This document shows, in pieces, positions 26,311 to 34,436 of a stretch of DNA of 59,450 nt. Each line of letters opens with the position of its first letter. Positions within the stretch are counted from its first letter, which is position 1. Source of the DNA: Draconibacterium orientale (GTDB taxonomy: Bacteria > Bacteroidota > Bacteroidia > Bacteroidales > UBA12170); assembly GCA_020718205.1 (NCBI GenBank), contig DYSN01000007.1:1-59450 (forward strand), written 5' to 3'. Both the position numbers and the translations under genes were made by a program. The notes below the pieces were generated by a model, which saw only the letters and a list, made by a program, of their open reading frames with translations, was not told where the DNA came from and did no database searches.

Positions 26311-27291
26311 TTATTCAAATCCTCCAAAATATTTCATAAACTGAATTCTTTCAAATGCTTCGGCATGATGAAATTTCTCATAGCTGATCTGTCCTCTGAA
26401 ATCGCTGAGGCTTTCATATTGATTTTCTTTCATCCAGGCACCCAGGAAATCGTTCATTTTTCGCATATGGGTAATGCCATTTTTGTAAAGTGTGCTCACC
26501 ACCTGAACGGCCTGAGCTCCGGCTAATATTTGTTTAACCACGTCTTCACCCTCGTGAACCCCGGTTGAAGCCACCAACGGAGTTTTAAGTTTCCCCGACA
26601 AAAGAGCAATCCACCGGAGTGAATCGGAGATATTTTCGGGTCGGCTGAGTACACCTGCTGAGGTAATGCTCATATCGTCGATATTGATATCGGGGGAATA
26701 GTATCTGTTAAAAAGCACGAAGGAGTCCACCATTTTGGTAAAACTCAGTTGAGCAATCAGATGGGCGAGTCCGGCGGAGTAGTGGCTCATTTTGAGAGCT
26801 ATGGGTATTTTAACATTTTTCCGAACCGATTCCACGATATCGAAATAGGTTTTTTCGTTTTGAGCGCTGGATTTGTAAATATCTGATGGTAAAAGAGATA
26901 TGTTTAGTTCCAAAGCATCGGCGCCTGCACTTTCAATGCTTTGAGCCAATTCGATCCATTTACCTGCACTCACACAATTGATGCTGGCGATAACAGGAAT
27001 GTCTACGGCCACTTTAGCACTCCTGATGAGTTTTATGAATTGGCTGTAGGAATACTCTGTGGCATAGGCCTTCATGTAATCCATGGCCTCGGGGTAGTTA
27101 TAATCGTTGAGCTCGTTCGATGCTTCCTGCTCTATGAGCATTTGCTCCTCAAAAAGCGATTTGAGAACGATGGCTCCTGCACCTTGTTGTTCCAGATCCC
27201 GAATTTTTTCGACAGAGTTTGTAAGCCCCGAACTTCCAACTATTATTGGGCTTTTCAGGTGAAGCCCCATATAATTAACCGATAAATCCAT
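26311..27291 (-). CDS. Dihydroorotate dehydrogenase-like flavoprotein of unknown substrate
   Basis: The 326-residue TIM-barrel protein resembles class 1 DHODs: GLHLKSPIIVGSSGLT at the start, IPVIASINCVSAGKW, and a C-terminal phosphate-binding VASTGVHEGED. At the place where class 1A/1B enzymes have the catalytic cysteine in N-x-S-C-P, this protein reads ELNISLLPSD, so the cysteine is replaced. It therefore probably does not oxidise dihydroorotate and belongs to the DHOD-like family common in Bacteroidota. I chose ATG 27291 because the longer 27315 start falls inside the -7 element. It is followed by the FNR-like gene. Confidence 0.88.
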   Translation of the reverse strand: MDLSVNYMGLHLKSPIIVGSSGLTNSVEKIRDLEQQGAGAIVLKSLFEEQMLIEQEASNELNDYNYPEAMDYMKAYATEYSYSQFIKLIRSAKVAVDIPVIASINCVSAGKWIELAQSIESAGADALELNISLLPSDIYKSSAQNEKTYFDIVESVRKNVKIPIALKMSHYSAGLAHLIAQLSFTKMVDSFVLFNRYYSPDINIDDMSITSAGVLSRPENISDSLRWIALLSGKLKTPLVASTGVHEGEDVVKQILAGAQAVQVVSTLYKNGITHMRKMNDFLGAWMKENQYESLSDFRGQISYEKFHHAEAFERIQFMKYFGGFE

Positions 27292-27312
27292 TTTTTTAGA
27301 TTTTATTTGCTG

Positions 27313-27320
27313 CAAAAATA
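27313..27320 (-). promoter_or_regulatory. Bacteroidota -7 element of the DHOD-like/FNR-like operon
   Basis: TATTTTTG on the minus strand, 22 bases upstream of the ATG at 27291; no clear -33 element. Confidence 0.5.
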
Positions 27321-27460
27321 CTGTTTTTAGAGGAAATCATCCCTACTATTTAATTCAAAATGAGTCTAAATTGGAGGTAAATGAAGAGCTGTCCGGATTA
27401 AAAGATTTTGGATTTAAGGACATTGAAACGATAAATTCCATCCCCCGAAATACATCCGGG

Positions 27461-28279
27461 TTATTTGTTTTTTATGGGGGTTAGCGATTCCCAGGCAATT
27501 TCGATGGTACGGTCAGCTGGATTGTAATGCAGATAAATAAACCCATTTTTACGGTCATCGGGCAATTGATTCCAGATATAGGTATTGAGCATTAAATCGA
27601 ATATATACGATGCGTGAACCTGTCCGGCATAGCTTGCAAACTCGTAAATATCGTCAAGCGAAATTTCGTCGAGGGAATAAACGAACTCGGTTTCATTGTT
27701 CAAGGCATCTTCTCTATAATGTCCAACTATCTGATCGTTAACGTATTGTTCATCGAAGTAGGTGAAGTAGGCTGAGGAATCTTTTATGGAAATCTCGAAC
27801 CGGCAACCGAGCGAAAGCTGCTCGTAAGGAATCTTTTTAATGACCGATAAATGGCCCAACCCTTCTTCCACCTCCAAAGATGTTGTATCTTCGAGGAGCT
27901 CCATTTGGGCAAACCGAACTATGTATGATTTAAAAGGCTGATTGATAAAATCGCTGATTTGGTCGGGATAATAAATAGTGATGCCATTTTGAGCCAGATG
28001 ATTCTGGAAGGCTCTGAAATAGGTTTCCAAAAAGGCACTGTCGGAAATATATTGAAGAAACTTGCTTTGGTGAAACAATGCCGAATCCTTGTTTTTAAAG
28101 TCTCCATCTACCAGGGCTTTGTCGTTAAACATGAAAAGGATATCGGGGGGAACTATCATCAGGCTGGTTTCAGAGGCTTCTTTCTCAATATACTTCATGG
28201 CCAATTCTTTCTCTAAAGTGCAGGAATTGAGAACGATGGTAGCGGAAAAAACGAGAATGCCGAAAACTTTTTTAATCAT
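27461..28279 (-). CDS. Lipoprotein of unknown function
   Basis: The 272-residue protein has a signal peptide ending in lipobox LNSC (Cys about residue 19), so it is lipid-anchored. The mature part is acidic and mixed alpha/beta; it includes SLMIVPPDILFMFNDKAL and SPTPI-like C-terminal strands, and I recognise no family. It lies downstream of the TamL-like gene on the same strand with its own promoter inside the end of that gene, and may assist outer-membrane assembly, but that is only context. Confidence 0.75.
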   Translation of the reverse strand: MIKKVFGILVFSATIVLNSCTLEKELAMKYIEKEASETSLMIVPPDILFMFNDKALVDGDFKNKDSALFHQSKFLQYISDSAFLETYFRAFQNHLAQNGITIYYPDQISDFINQPFKSYIVRFAQMELLEDTTSLEVEEGLGHLSVIKKIPYEQLSLGCRFEISIKDSSAYFTYFDEQYVNDQIVGHYREDALNNETEFVYSLDEISLDDIYEFASYAGQVHASYIFDLMLNTYIWNQLPDDRKNGFIYLHYNPADRTIEIAWESLTPIKNK

Positions 28280-28332
28280 AAAACTATCATTTGATCATGG
28301 GGTCATGGATGAAAATGACCATAATTTGTGCA

Positions 28333-28362
28333 CAAAATTAGCGATTTAGAATGGATAGCCAA
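28333..28362 (-). promoter_or_regulatory. Bacteroidota promoter of the lipoprotein gene
   Basis: On the minus strand TTG (28362-28360), 19 bases, TAATTTTG (28340-28333). The -33 element lies within the last codons of the TamL-like gene. Confidence 0.7.
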
Positions 28363-30664
28363 TACCAAAGCTCCAGTATATGTCTTTAATTTGAGTTTTG
28401 GGCAAAACAAATCGAAGGCCCGCATTTTTCGACGGATCCTGAATTTTAACAGCGCCATCGACTCTGATGATAAAGAAATCGAAATCGAGGCGGAAGCCCC
28501 ATCCCCCGTCAACTGCAAACTGGCGGTAGAAGCTGTCCCAATTGAATTTTCCGCCGGGGAATGTTTCGCTCTCATGTTGTAACCAAATATTTCCGGCATC
28601 GACAAAGGCAGCTCCTTTTAAATAGCGGTACAGCGGGAAGCGATATTCAATGTTGGCTTCGAGTTTTATCTCACCGGTTTTGTCGTATTCCACCCCCAGT
28701 GTGTTGTTATAAGTTCCGGGACCCAAATCGCGGTAGACCCAGCCCCGCATTCCATTGGAGCCACCTCCGTAAAATCCCTTTTCGAAAGGCATGGCCAGAC
28801 TGTTTCCGTAGGGAATTGCCCAGCCCATATTGAGTCGGTAAATAAATCCCTGATTGTTGGTCAGGGCAATGAACTGCCTGTAATCGACTTCCATGCGCAA
28901 ATATTGGGCATAGCGGATGCCGAACATGGTGTAGTAGTCGTTGGTTTTGGCGGCTTTAAGGAGGCTCGACAAACCATAGGATAGATTTCCGGCAGTTTCT
29001 AATCGGGCATTGAGGTAGGTAAAACTTTCGTGTTTTACGAGTTCCTGTGTATTGTAAACGAAATCGTATTTTATGGCGGCAATAAAATGATCCTGATATT
29101 GGTCTTTATAGCGTGGATTGGTGATGGAGTCGAGATAGGCCTGAAATTTCTCCGATGGAAATATTTTTATCACGCTGATATCGAGCACATTTAGTCGGTG
29201 AAAGATTGATTTTTGCTGTCTCCACTCATAGCCAAAATTAAAATTACTCAAATGGCGCTCGTAGGAAGGTCTGAGCTGATAATTATATCCAAAGCGTATA
29301 TAGGTCCGGGGTTTAAAATATTTGGGGAAACGGCTTTGTTTGATCGGAACAATAAAGCTTGGACTAAAAAGACTCAATTGAACTCCATATTCTATGGTAT
29401 TGAAATACAATAATTTGCGGGTATCTTCGTAGCCGGTATATTTTCGGTTCTCCATGGCAGCGGAGATTCTCAGATTGAGCAATTCGCCCCCTTTAAAAAT
29501 ATTTTTGTTTCCATAATTGAGCCCCAGTCTGATTCCCAAATCGCCGCTCGAGTGGGTTCCATCGGTTTCGATGCTGTAAAACTGAGCTCTGCTTCTGAAT
29601 AATTTTATATGAGCATCGAGTTTATCGGCCAGGCTATCGTTGGTAAGTTTATAGCTGATGTCGATGTATTTCAGCAAAGGAATCCTGTTAAGTTTTTGGT
29701 AGGTTTCGGAAAGGTCGCGGTTATTGAAGTTTTCGTCGGGTTCAATAAAAACAGACTGGGCTATGGTTCTGGGGTTCAGGCGCATTTTGTTTTTATACAG
29801 GAAATGATAGATGCCGTTGGATGCGGTGTTTTTTTTCTCCCCCATATCCAGAACTAAGGTATCGAAGGGTTGTGGGAGCAGATGGTCGTTTTCGAAATTT
29901 GTGTAAATAAATACCTTATTAATGGGATACTTTTTAAAAGATTCTGTTTGAAAATCGGTAGTTTCTGAGTTTTGGGAGCTTATTTGAGTGGTTAAATTCA
30001 CCGCATGATTTTGTAAAGTACTGTCCACTGCAAAGCTCACATACTCAGCATTGAACTCGTAGAAACCATTGTTTCTGAAAACTTCGGTAATGCGGTCGCG
30101 TTCGTCTTCCAGCAAGTAAATATTGAATTTGTCGCCAGGTTTTATGAGGCTTCCGCTTTCAACATTGGAGTGGGTGAGGGCTGTATCGGCAATGACCCAT
30201 TTCGTTTTCTGCACCAGATAAGGTTTCCCCGGAATGATATGGTAGGTAATATTTACTTTCAGCGGTTTGTGTTCGAGTTCCGAAGTTACCTGAGCATTAA
30301 AATAGCCCAGATTGCCCAAATAGGTTTTTATATCGCGCATGGACTGATTGCGCTCGGCGGGATTATAGATAACGGGTTTGTCGCCAAAAACCTTTAAAAT
30401 CCATCGGTTGAACAGGTTGTCTTTTTTTTGAGAGAACTTTTTGTAGATGTACAAATTGCTGTAGAAGAATGCGAAGGCTTTAGGGGTTTTGGGCTGAACG
30501 ATGTATTCTTCAATCTCAACCTTGGTAATGGGTTCTTTACCTTCTATTTTGATGGTGTTTTTGGCAACAATATGTTGATTGGATTCAATGCTTTTGCTTA
30601 GGCTGCACGAGGAGAATGCAGCAGCCATCAGCAGAAATACCAAAATAACATAAATCGTTTTCAT
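28346..30664 (-). CDS. Lipid-anchored BamA/TamA family outer-membrane protein (TamL-like)
   Basis: The 772-residue protein starts with a lipoprotein signal ending in FSSC (Cys about residue 20). POTRA-like repeats follow (about 30-300), and a C-terminal 16-strand barrel of the bacterial surface antigen type (about 370-772) has GFYGGGSNGMRGW and RFPLYRYLKGAAFVDAGN. It ends in an aromatic residue, as barrel proteins recognised by BAM do. Lipidated TamA variants, called TamL, are known from Bacteroidota; the amino-terminal Cys here fits. No tamB gene is adjacent. It could also be another Omp85 member. Confidence 0.88.
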   Translation of the reverse strand: MKTIYVILVFLLMAAAFSSCSLSKSIESNQHIVAKNTIKIEGKEPITKVEIEEYIVQPKTPKAFAFFYSNLYIYKKFSQKKDNLFNRWILKVFGDKPVIYNPAERNQSMRDIKTYLGNLGYFNAQVTSELEHKPLKVNITYHIIPGKPYLVQKTKWVIADTALTHSNVESGSLIKPGDKFNIYLLEDERDRITEVFRNNGFYEFNAEYVSFAVDSTLQNHAVNLTTQISSQNSETTDFQTESFKKYPINKVFIYTNFENDHLLPQPFDTLVLDMGEKKNTASNGIYHFLYKNKMRLNPRTIAQSVFIEPDENFNNRDLSETYQKLNRIPLLKYIDISYKLTNDSLADKLDAHIKLFRSRAQFYSIETDGTHSSGDLGIRLGLNYGNKNIFKGGELLNLRISAAMENRKYTGYEDTRKLLYFNTIEYGVQLSLFSPSFIVPIKQSRFPKYFKPRTYIRFGYNYQLRPSYERHLSNFNFGYEWRQQKSIFHRLNVLDISVIKIFPSEKFQAYLDSITNPRYKDQYQDHFIAAIKYDFVYNTQELVKHESFTYLNARLETAGNLSYGLSSLLKAAKTNDYYTMFGIRYAQYLRMEVDYRQFIALTNNQGFIYRLNMGWAIPYGNSLAMPFEKGFYGGGSNGMRGWVYRDLGPGTYNNTLGVEYDKTGEIKLEANIEYRFPLYRYLKGAAFVDAGNIWLQHESETFPGGKFNWDSFYRQFAVDGGWGFRLDFDFFIIRVDGAVKIQDPSKNAGLRFVLPKTQIKDIYWSFGIGYPF

Positions 30665-30742
30665 GCAAAAACCAGAAAATTAGTAGGGTAATCTAAAAGT
30701 AGCGAATTTAGCAATTAGTAGCAAAAAAAACAGTTTTGATTT

Positions 30743-31912
30743 TTATTGCTGATCCAGTTCCTGATAATTGCTTTTTTTGCTGCCTTTATAGAGTTCAAAT
30801 TTCTCGAATTTGCAGAGCAGCGGGCCGTTCCAAAGCTCGATTTTACGGGTTGGGTGAAGCCCCAGACGTTTAAGTGCTTCAATATCGGATGAGATGACCC
30901 AGGCATTATAGCCGGGGAAATTCTGTTTGAAGCTGTCGCCCATTTTGGCATAGAGCCCCACAATATCCTTGGTTTGCAAACGCTCGCCGTATGGTGGGTT
31001 AACCACCACAGTTCCAGGGCCATCGGGGGGTATAAAGTTACGGATATCGCCATGCACTATTTGAATATCGTGATGTAATTTTGCGTTATTGATATTTCTG
31101 ATGGCTTTTTCCACCATTTCTGTTGACCACTCGTTGCCCACGATTTCATATTCAAATTCATCCTGTTCGGAGAAAGCATCAGTTTTCACTTTTTCCCAGA
31201 GGTCTTTGTCGAAATCGGGCCATTTTTTAAAGCCATAAAACTCGCGGTAGTAGCCGCAAGGAATTCCGTTGGCAATAAGGGCCGCTTCGATGAGCAGGGT
31301 TCCTGAGCCGCACATGGGATCCACAAAATTCGATTTTTTATCCCAGCCACTCAGCAGAATCATTCCGGCGGCCAGCACTTCGTTGAGGGGGGCTTCGCCG
31401 GTTTCTTTGCGGTAGCCTCTTTTGTGCAGCGAGATGGAAGAGCTGTCGAAACTCATGACACAATGGTCGTTGTGCAGAAACAGGTTGATTCGCAAATCGG
31501 GGAAATCGGTATCCACATTGGGGCGGTCGCCCATTTTGCGCGAAAACTGATCCACTATGGCGTCTTTGGCTTTTAGAGCCACATATTTGGAGTGGGTCAT
31601 TTTGCTGTCGCTCACTGATGCGTCGATGGCAAAAGTTTTGTGAAGGTCTAAATATTGCGACCAGTTTATTTTGCTGATTTCGCGGTAGAGTTCGGTTTCG
31701 TTGGCTGCTGGAAATTCGGCAATGGGTTTTAAGATTCTGATGGCAGTACGAGCCTGATAGTTGGCTTTGTACATGGTTTCTTTGGTTCCGTTGAAGGTAA
31801 CAGCCCTATGAGTTTCCTGTACATCGGTGGCGCCAAGGGATTGGAGTTCCTGAGCCAAAATGCCTTCCAGTCCGGCAAAGGTTTTGGCTACAAATGGTTG
31901 TGTTTCTTGCAA
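30743..31912 (-). CDS. THUMP-domain class I RNA methyltransferase (RlmL/RlmK-N-like)
   Basis: The protein methylates guanine N2 in RNA, by analogy to RlmL (23S rRNA m2G2445). It has an N-terminal ferredoxin-like/THUMP region (about 1-150), the SAM-binding FVDPMCGSGTLLIEAAL, and the catalytic NPPYGERL. The longest frame starts at ATG 31969, but a TATATTTG promoter element (31929-31936) lies inside its first codons and homologous proteins begin near FVAKTFAGLE. I therefore prefer TTG 31912, giving 389 residues; the start is uncertain. The length matches stand-alone RlmL-type enzymes without the RlmK half. Confidence 0.88.
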   Translation of the reverse strand: MQETQPFVAKTFAGLEGILAQELQSLGATDVQETHRAVTFNGTKETMYKANYQARTAIRILKPIAEFPAANETELYREISKINWSQYLDLHKTFAIDASVSDSKMTHSKYVALKAKDAIVDQFSRKMGDRPNVDTDFPDLRINLFLHNDHCVMSFDSSSISLHKRGYRKETGEAPLNEVLAAGMILLSGWDKKSNFVDPMCGSGTLLIEAALIANGIPCGYYREFYGFKKWPDFDKDLWEKVKTDAFSEQDEFEYEIVGNEWSTEMVEKAIRNINNAKLHHDIQIVHGDIRNFIPPDGPGTVVVNPPYGERLQTKDIVGLYAKMGDSFKQNFPGYNAWVISSDIEALKRLGLHPTRKIELWNGPLLCKFEKFELYKGSKKSNYQELDQQ

Positions 31913-31928
31913 AGCTTTAATTTTTATG

Positions 31929-31936
31929 CAAATATA
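31929..31936 (-). promoter_or_regulatory. Bacteroidota -7 element of the THUMP methyltransferase gene
   Basis: TATATTTG on the minus strand, 16 bases upstream of TTG 31912 and inside the longer frame from 31969. This is the reason for choosing the shorter start. Confidence 0.45.
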
Positions 31937-32089
31937 AACATCTATCCTTATGGCGGGGATAAATGCCATATTCTTTTGTTAAAGAGGGCGTTATTTATGA
32001 TTTTTCTAAATGGAGATGCCGGAACTATTTCGGGTCGTTGTTTTTATCAATCCGAAAAATTCTTTTTCTCTTACTGGGAATTACCTTTT

Positions 32090-33034
32090 TTAGAATTTCT
32101 TCCGATAAATATGGCAGTAAGGAGAGCCGCCCTTTTTGCTGTAATAGTGTTGATGGTAACCTTCGGCGCCAAAGAATTCGGGGGCTTTCACCACTTCGGT
32201 AACCACATTATGGCCTTTTTCGCGGAGGGTTTTGATGAGTTTTTCGGTGGTTTCCTTTTGGGCTTCGGTGGTATAGAAAACTGCTGACCGATATTGTGTT
32301 CCCACATCGGGGCCCTGACGGTTGAGCTCGCCCGGGTCGTGGGTTTCGAAGTAGAGTTTGGCCAGGTCTTCGAAGCTTGTTTTTTGGGGGTCGAAAACCA
32401 CTTTCAGGGTTTCGGCATGGCCTGTTTTACCGGTACACACCTGTTCGTAGCTTGGGTTTTCCACATGTCCGCCCATATAGCCCACTTCGGTACTGATGAC
32501 TCCTGATTTTTTTTCGAAATGGTATTGAGTACCCCAGAAGCATCCGGAGGCAAAATATGCTGTTTCCATTTTTGATTGTTTAGGTAGGTTTTGAACTTGA
32601 ATTAACGGTTTGAAATCCAGGGAGATTGAATTGACGCAATGGCGGGTGTTTTTATCTGTAAAGCCTTCGCCCACAAAAACATGCCCCAGGTGACCGCCAC
32701 ATTTGGCGCAGGTGATTTCGATCCGGCGGCCATCGGCATCGGTGGTTTGTTTTACGGCGCCGGCAATTTCATCGTCGAAACTGGGCCAGCCGCAGTGGGC
32801 ATCGAATTTATCGGAGGAGCGATAGAGTTCGGTGCCGCATTGTTTGCAGGTGTAGATGCCATCGTCGGTAAACTGGTAATACTTTCCGGTGAAAGGCCTT
32901 TCGGTATCTTTGTGAATAATGACTCTTTCCTCTTCGGGCGAGAGTTTTTTGTTTGGGGAATCCCCCGAATTATTTTGACCGTTCGATATCATGGTTGAAA
33001 GTAAAAAGCTGATTAATAAAATGAAAGTTCTCAT
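32090..33034 (-). CDS. Secreted bifunctional methionine sulfoxide reductase MsrB-MsrA
   Basis: This fusion repairs both R- and S-methionine sulfoxide. A signal peptide (1 to about 20) directs it to the periplasm. The MsrB half (about 30-145) has zinc ligands in CKQC and CAKC (C63, C66, C109, C112) and catalytic C133 in RHCVNS. The MsrA half (about 155-314) has catalytic C165 in GCFWG and GPDVGTQYRS. The B-then-A order differs from the A-B order of many fusions. It probably protects envelope proteins. A pair of 12-base direct repeats lies just upstream. Confidence 0.95.
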   Translation of the reverse strand: MRTFILLISFLLSTMISNGQNNSGDSPNKKLSPEEERVIIHKDTERPFTGKYYQFTDDGIYTCKQCGTELYRSSDKFDAHCGWPSFDDEIAGAVKQTTDADGRRIEITCAKCGGHLGHVFVGEGFTDKNTRHCVNSISLDFKPLIQVQNLPKQSKMETAYFASGCFWGTQYHFEKKSGVISTEVGYMGGHVENPSYEQVCTGKTGHAETLKVVFDPQKTSFEDLAKLYFETHDPGELNRQGPDVGTQYRSAVFYTTEAQKETTEKLIKTLREKGHNVVTEVVKAPEFFGAEGYHQHYYSKKGGSPYCHIYRKKF

Positions 33035-33083
33035 AGTTTGTGGTATTAGATTATTTGCAATACGAATTTAATACCTTAGAACG

Positions 33084-33115
33084 TGCAAATAAACTAAAAC
33101 TTATGCAAATAAACT
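33084..33115. repeat. 12-base direct repeat pair upstream of msrBA
   Basis: TGCAAATAAACT occurs at 33084-33095 and 33104-33115, start-to-start 20 bases (about two helical turns). It could be a regulator site for the divergent msrBA gene, whose start is 50 bases away. Confidence 0.6.
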
Positions 33116-33271
33116 TGTTTTAACAAATTTTCAAGAATTTTGATGGCGTGGGTAGTTGCATGAATGGATGATGTTGTCTTCTGGTTTATTATACTTTGAA
33201 GTGCGTAGTTTGGATGATAAATATAAATGCCAAATGAAGTCAGCAATAATTTTAATTGGGTTTATGCAATT

Positions 33272-33279
33272 TATTTTTG
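33272..33279 (+). promoter_or_regulatory. Possible -7 element of the SPFH/Arc operon
   Basis: TATTTTTG matches TAnnTTTG, 80 bases before the ATG at 33359. No -33 element sits at the usual distance. Confidence 0.35.
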
Positions 33280-33358
33280 TGAAATAATTGACATCAATCA
33301 AAAAAATGTAGTATTATTGTAATATTAAAATGATATCAAATATTAAAAATTTAAACCC

Positions 33359-34213
33359 ATGAAAACTGAAAAAATCTTTACCCCCATGAATGGCTATCTC
33401 ATGCTATTCATTACGCTTATTATGATTATTGCTCCTTTTCCCTTTTTGGTTATTTATCAGCTGTTTATTCTCATTCCGGTCATAGTAATCGGTATTTTTC
33501 TGCTGGGTGGTGTGTTTGTGGTCAATCCCAACGAGAGCATGGTGCTCACCCTGTTTGGAGCCTATAAAGGAACCGTGGTTGCCAATGGGTTTTTCTGGGC
33601 CAATCCGTTTCTCACCAAGAAAAAGGTGTCGTTGCGGGCGCGAAATATCGATCGGGAGCCCATTAAGGTGAACGATAAGGTTGGTAATCCCATTCTTATA
33701 GGAATTGTGTTGGTGTGGAGGGTGAAAGATACCTTTAGAGCCGCCTTCGATGTTGACGACTACATCAAATTTGTGGAGATACAGAGTGAGGCCGCCATCC
33801 GTCAATTGGCAGGCGACTATCCCTACGATAATTTTGAAGCCGAAGAGGCCGAAATTACCTTGCGCGGTGGGGGTGAAGTGGTGAACGATATGCTCGAACG
33901 CGCCTTGAAAGATAGATTGGATATAGCCGGAATAGAAGTTATAGAGGCCAGGATTTCGCATTTGGCCTATGCGCAGGAAATAGCCCAGGCCATGCTGAAG
34001 CGTCAGCAGGCTACCGCTGTGGTTTCGGCACGATTTAAAATTGTTGAAGGCGCCGTGAGTATGGTAAAAATGGCCATAGAGCAGTTGAAAGAAAACGGGG
34101 TGATAGATTTGGACGAAGACAAAAAAGCAGCCATGGTGAGCAATTTAATGGTGGTGCTTTGTTCGGACAAGGATGCTTCGCCCATAGTAAATGCAGGAAC
34201 TTTGCATCAATAG
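33359..34213 (+). CDS. SPFH/band-7 domain membrane protein
   Basis: SPFH proteins (stomatin/prohibitin/flotillin family) form oligomeric membrane scaffolds. The 284-residue product has two adjacent N-terminal hydrophobic segments (about 13-31 and 33-52), followed by the SPFH domain beginning VFVVNPNESMVLTLFGAYKG. A helical tail contains AYAQEIAQAMLKRQQATAVV, the region that oligomerises in relatives. It is followed by a small Arc-type gene starting 13 bases after its stop, a pairing that suggests a regulatory partner. Confidence 0.9.
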   Translation: MKTEKIFTPMNGYLMLFITLIMIIAPFPFLVIYQLFILIPVIVIGIFLLGGVFVVNPNESMVLTLFGAYKGTVVANGFFWANPFLTKKKVSLRARNIDREPIKVNDKVGNPILIGIVLVWRVKDTFRAAFDVDDYIKFVEIQSEAAIRQLAGDYPYDNFEAEEAEITLRGGGEVVNDMLERALKDRLDIAGIEVIEARISHLAYAQEIAQAMLKRQQATAVVSARFKIVEGAVSMVKMAIEQLKENGVIDLDEDKKAAMVSNLMVVLCSDKDASPIVNAGTLHQ

Positions 34214-34226
34214 AGGAGGAGAATAC

Positions 34227-34394
34227 ATGTCGGGTAAAAAAGCCTTTGCACTTCGGTTGAATGAAGACATGATGCTGGCCGTAGAAAAATGGGCTGCCGA
34301 TGAGTTTCGCAGCACCAATGGACAGCTGGAATGGATTATTGCCGAAGCCTTAAAAAAGGCGGGCAGATATAAAAAGAAAGAGAACGAAAAATAG
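34227..34394 (+). CDS. Small Arc/ribbon-helix-helix DNA-binding protein
   Basis: A 55-residue protein resembling Arc-family ribbon-helix-helix repressors: a strand KKAFALRLNEDMM, then two helices (LAVEKWAADEF and STNGQLEWIIAEALKKAG) and a basic tail. I chose ATG 34227 because an unusually strong Shine-Dalgarno (GAGGAGGA, 34213-34220) lies 6 bases upstream, rare for this lineage; the longer frame from 34191 would overlap the SPFH gene. It probably dimerises on DNA, but targets are unknown. A terminator follows. Confidence 0.85.
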   Translation: MSGKKAFALRLNEDMMLAVEKWAADEFRSTNGQLEWIIAEALKKAGRYKKKENEK

Positions 34395-34404
34395 TATTAA
34401 AACG

Positions 34405-34436
34405 AGGGAGTCCGCCAAAAAGGGACTCCTTTTTTT
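34405..34436 (+). terminator. Intrinsic terminator after the SPFH/Arc operon
   Basis: GGAGTCC (34407-34413) pairs with GGACTCC (34423-34429), with flanking pairs, followed by a T run to 34436. Confidence 0.87.

Larger units (their letters stand above)
33035..33358. other. 324-base divergent intergenic region between msrBA and the SPFH gene
   Basis: No reading frame is supported. It contains two direct copies of TGCAAATAAACT (33084-33095 and 33104-33115, 20 bases apart) next to msrBA and a weak plus-strand -7 element TATTTTTG (33272-33279) for the SPFH gene. The rest is AT-rich and featureless to my eye. Confidence 0.55.

Noticed and set aside
28301-28320. Hairpin GGTCAT/ATGACC upstream of the lipoprotein gene
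   Set aside because: Six pairs with no T-tract; it could lie in the leader but cannot be supported as a terminator or riboswitch.
31808-32287. 159-residue plus-strand frame between methyltransferase and msrBA
   Set aside because: It overlaps the 5' part of one well-supported minus gene and the 3' part of another and shows no motif.
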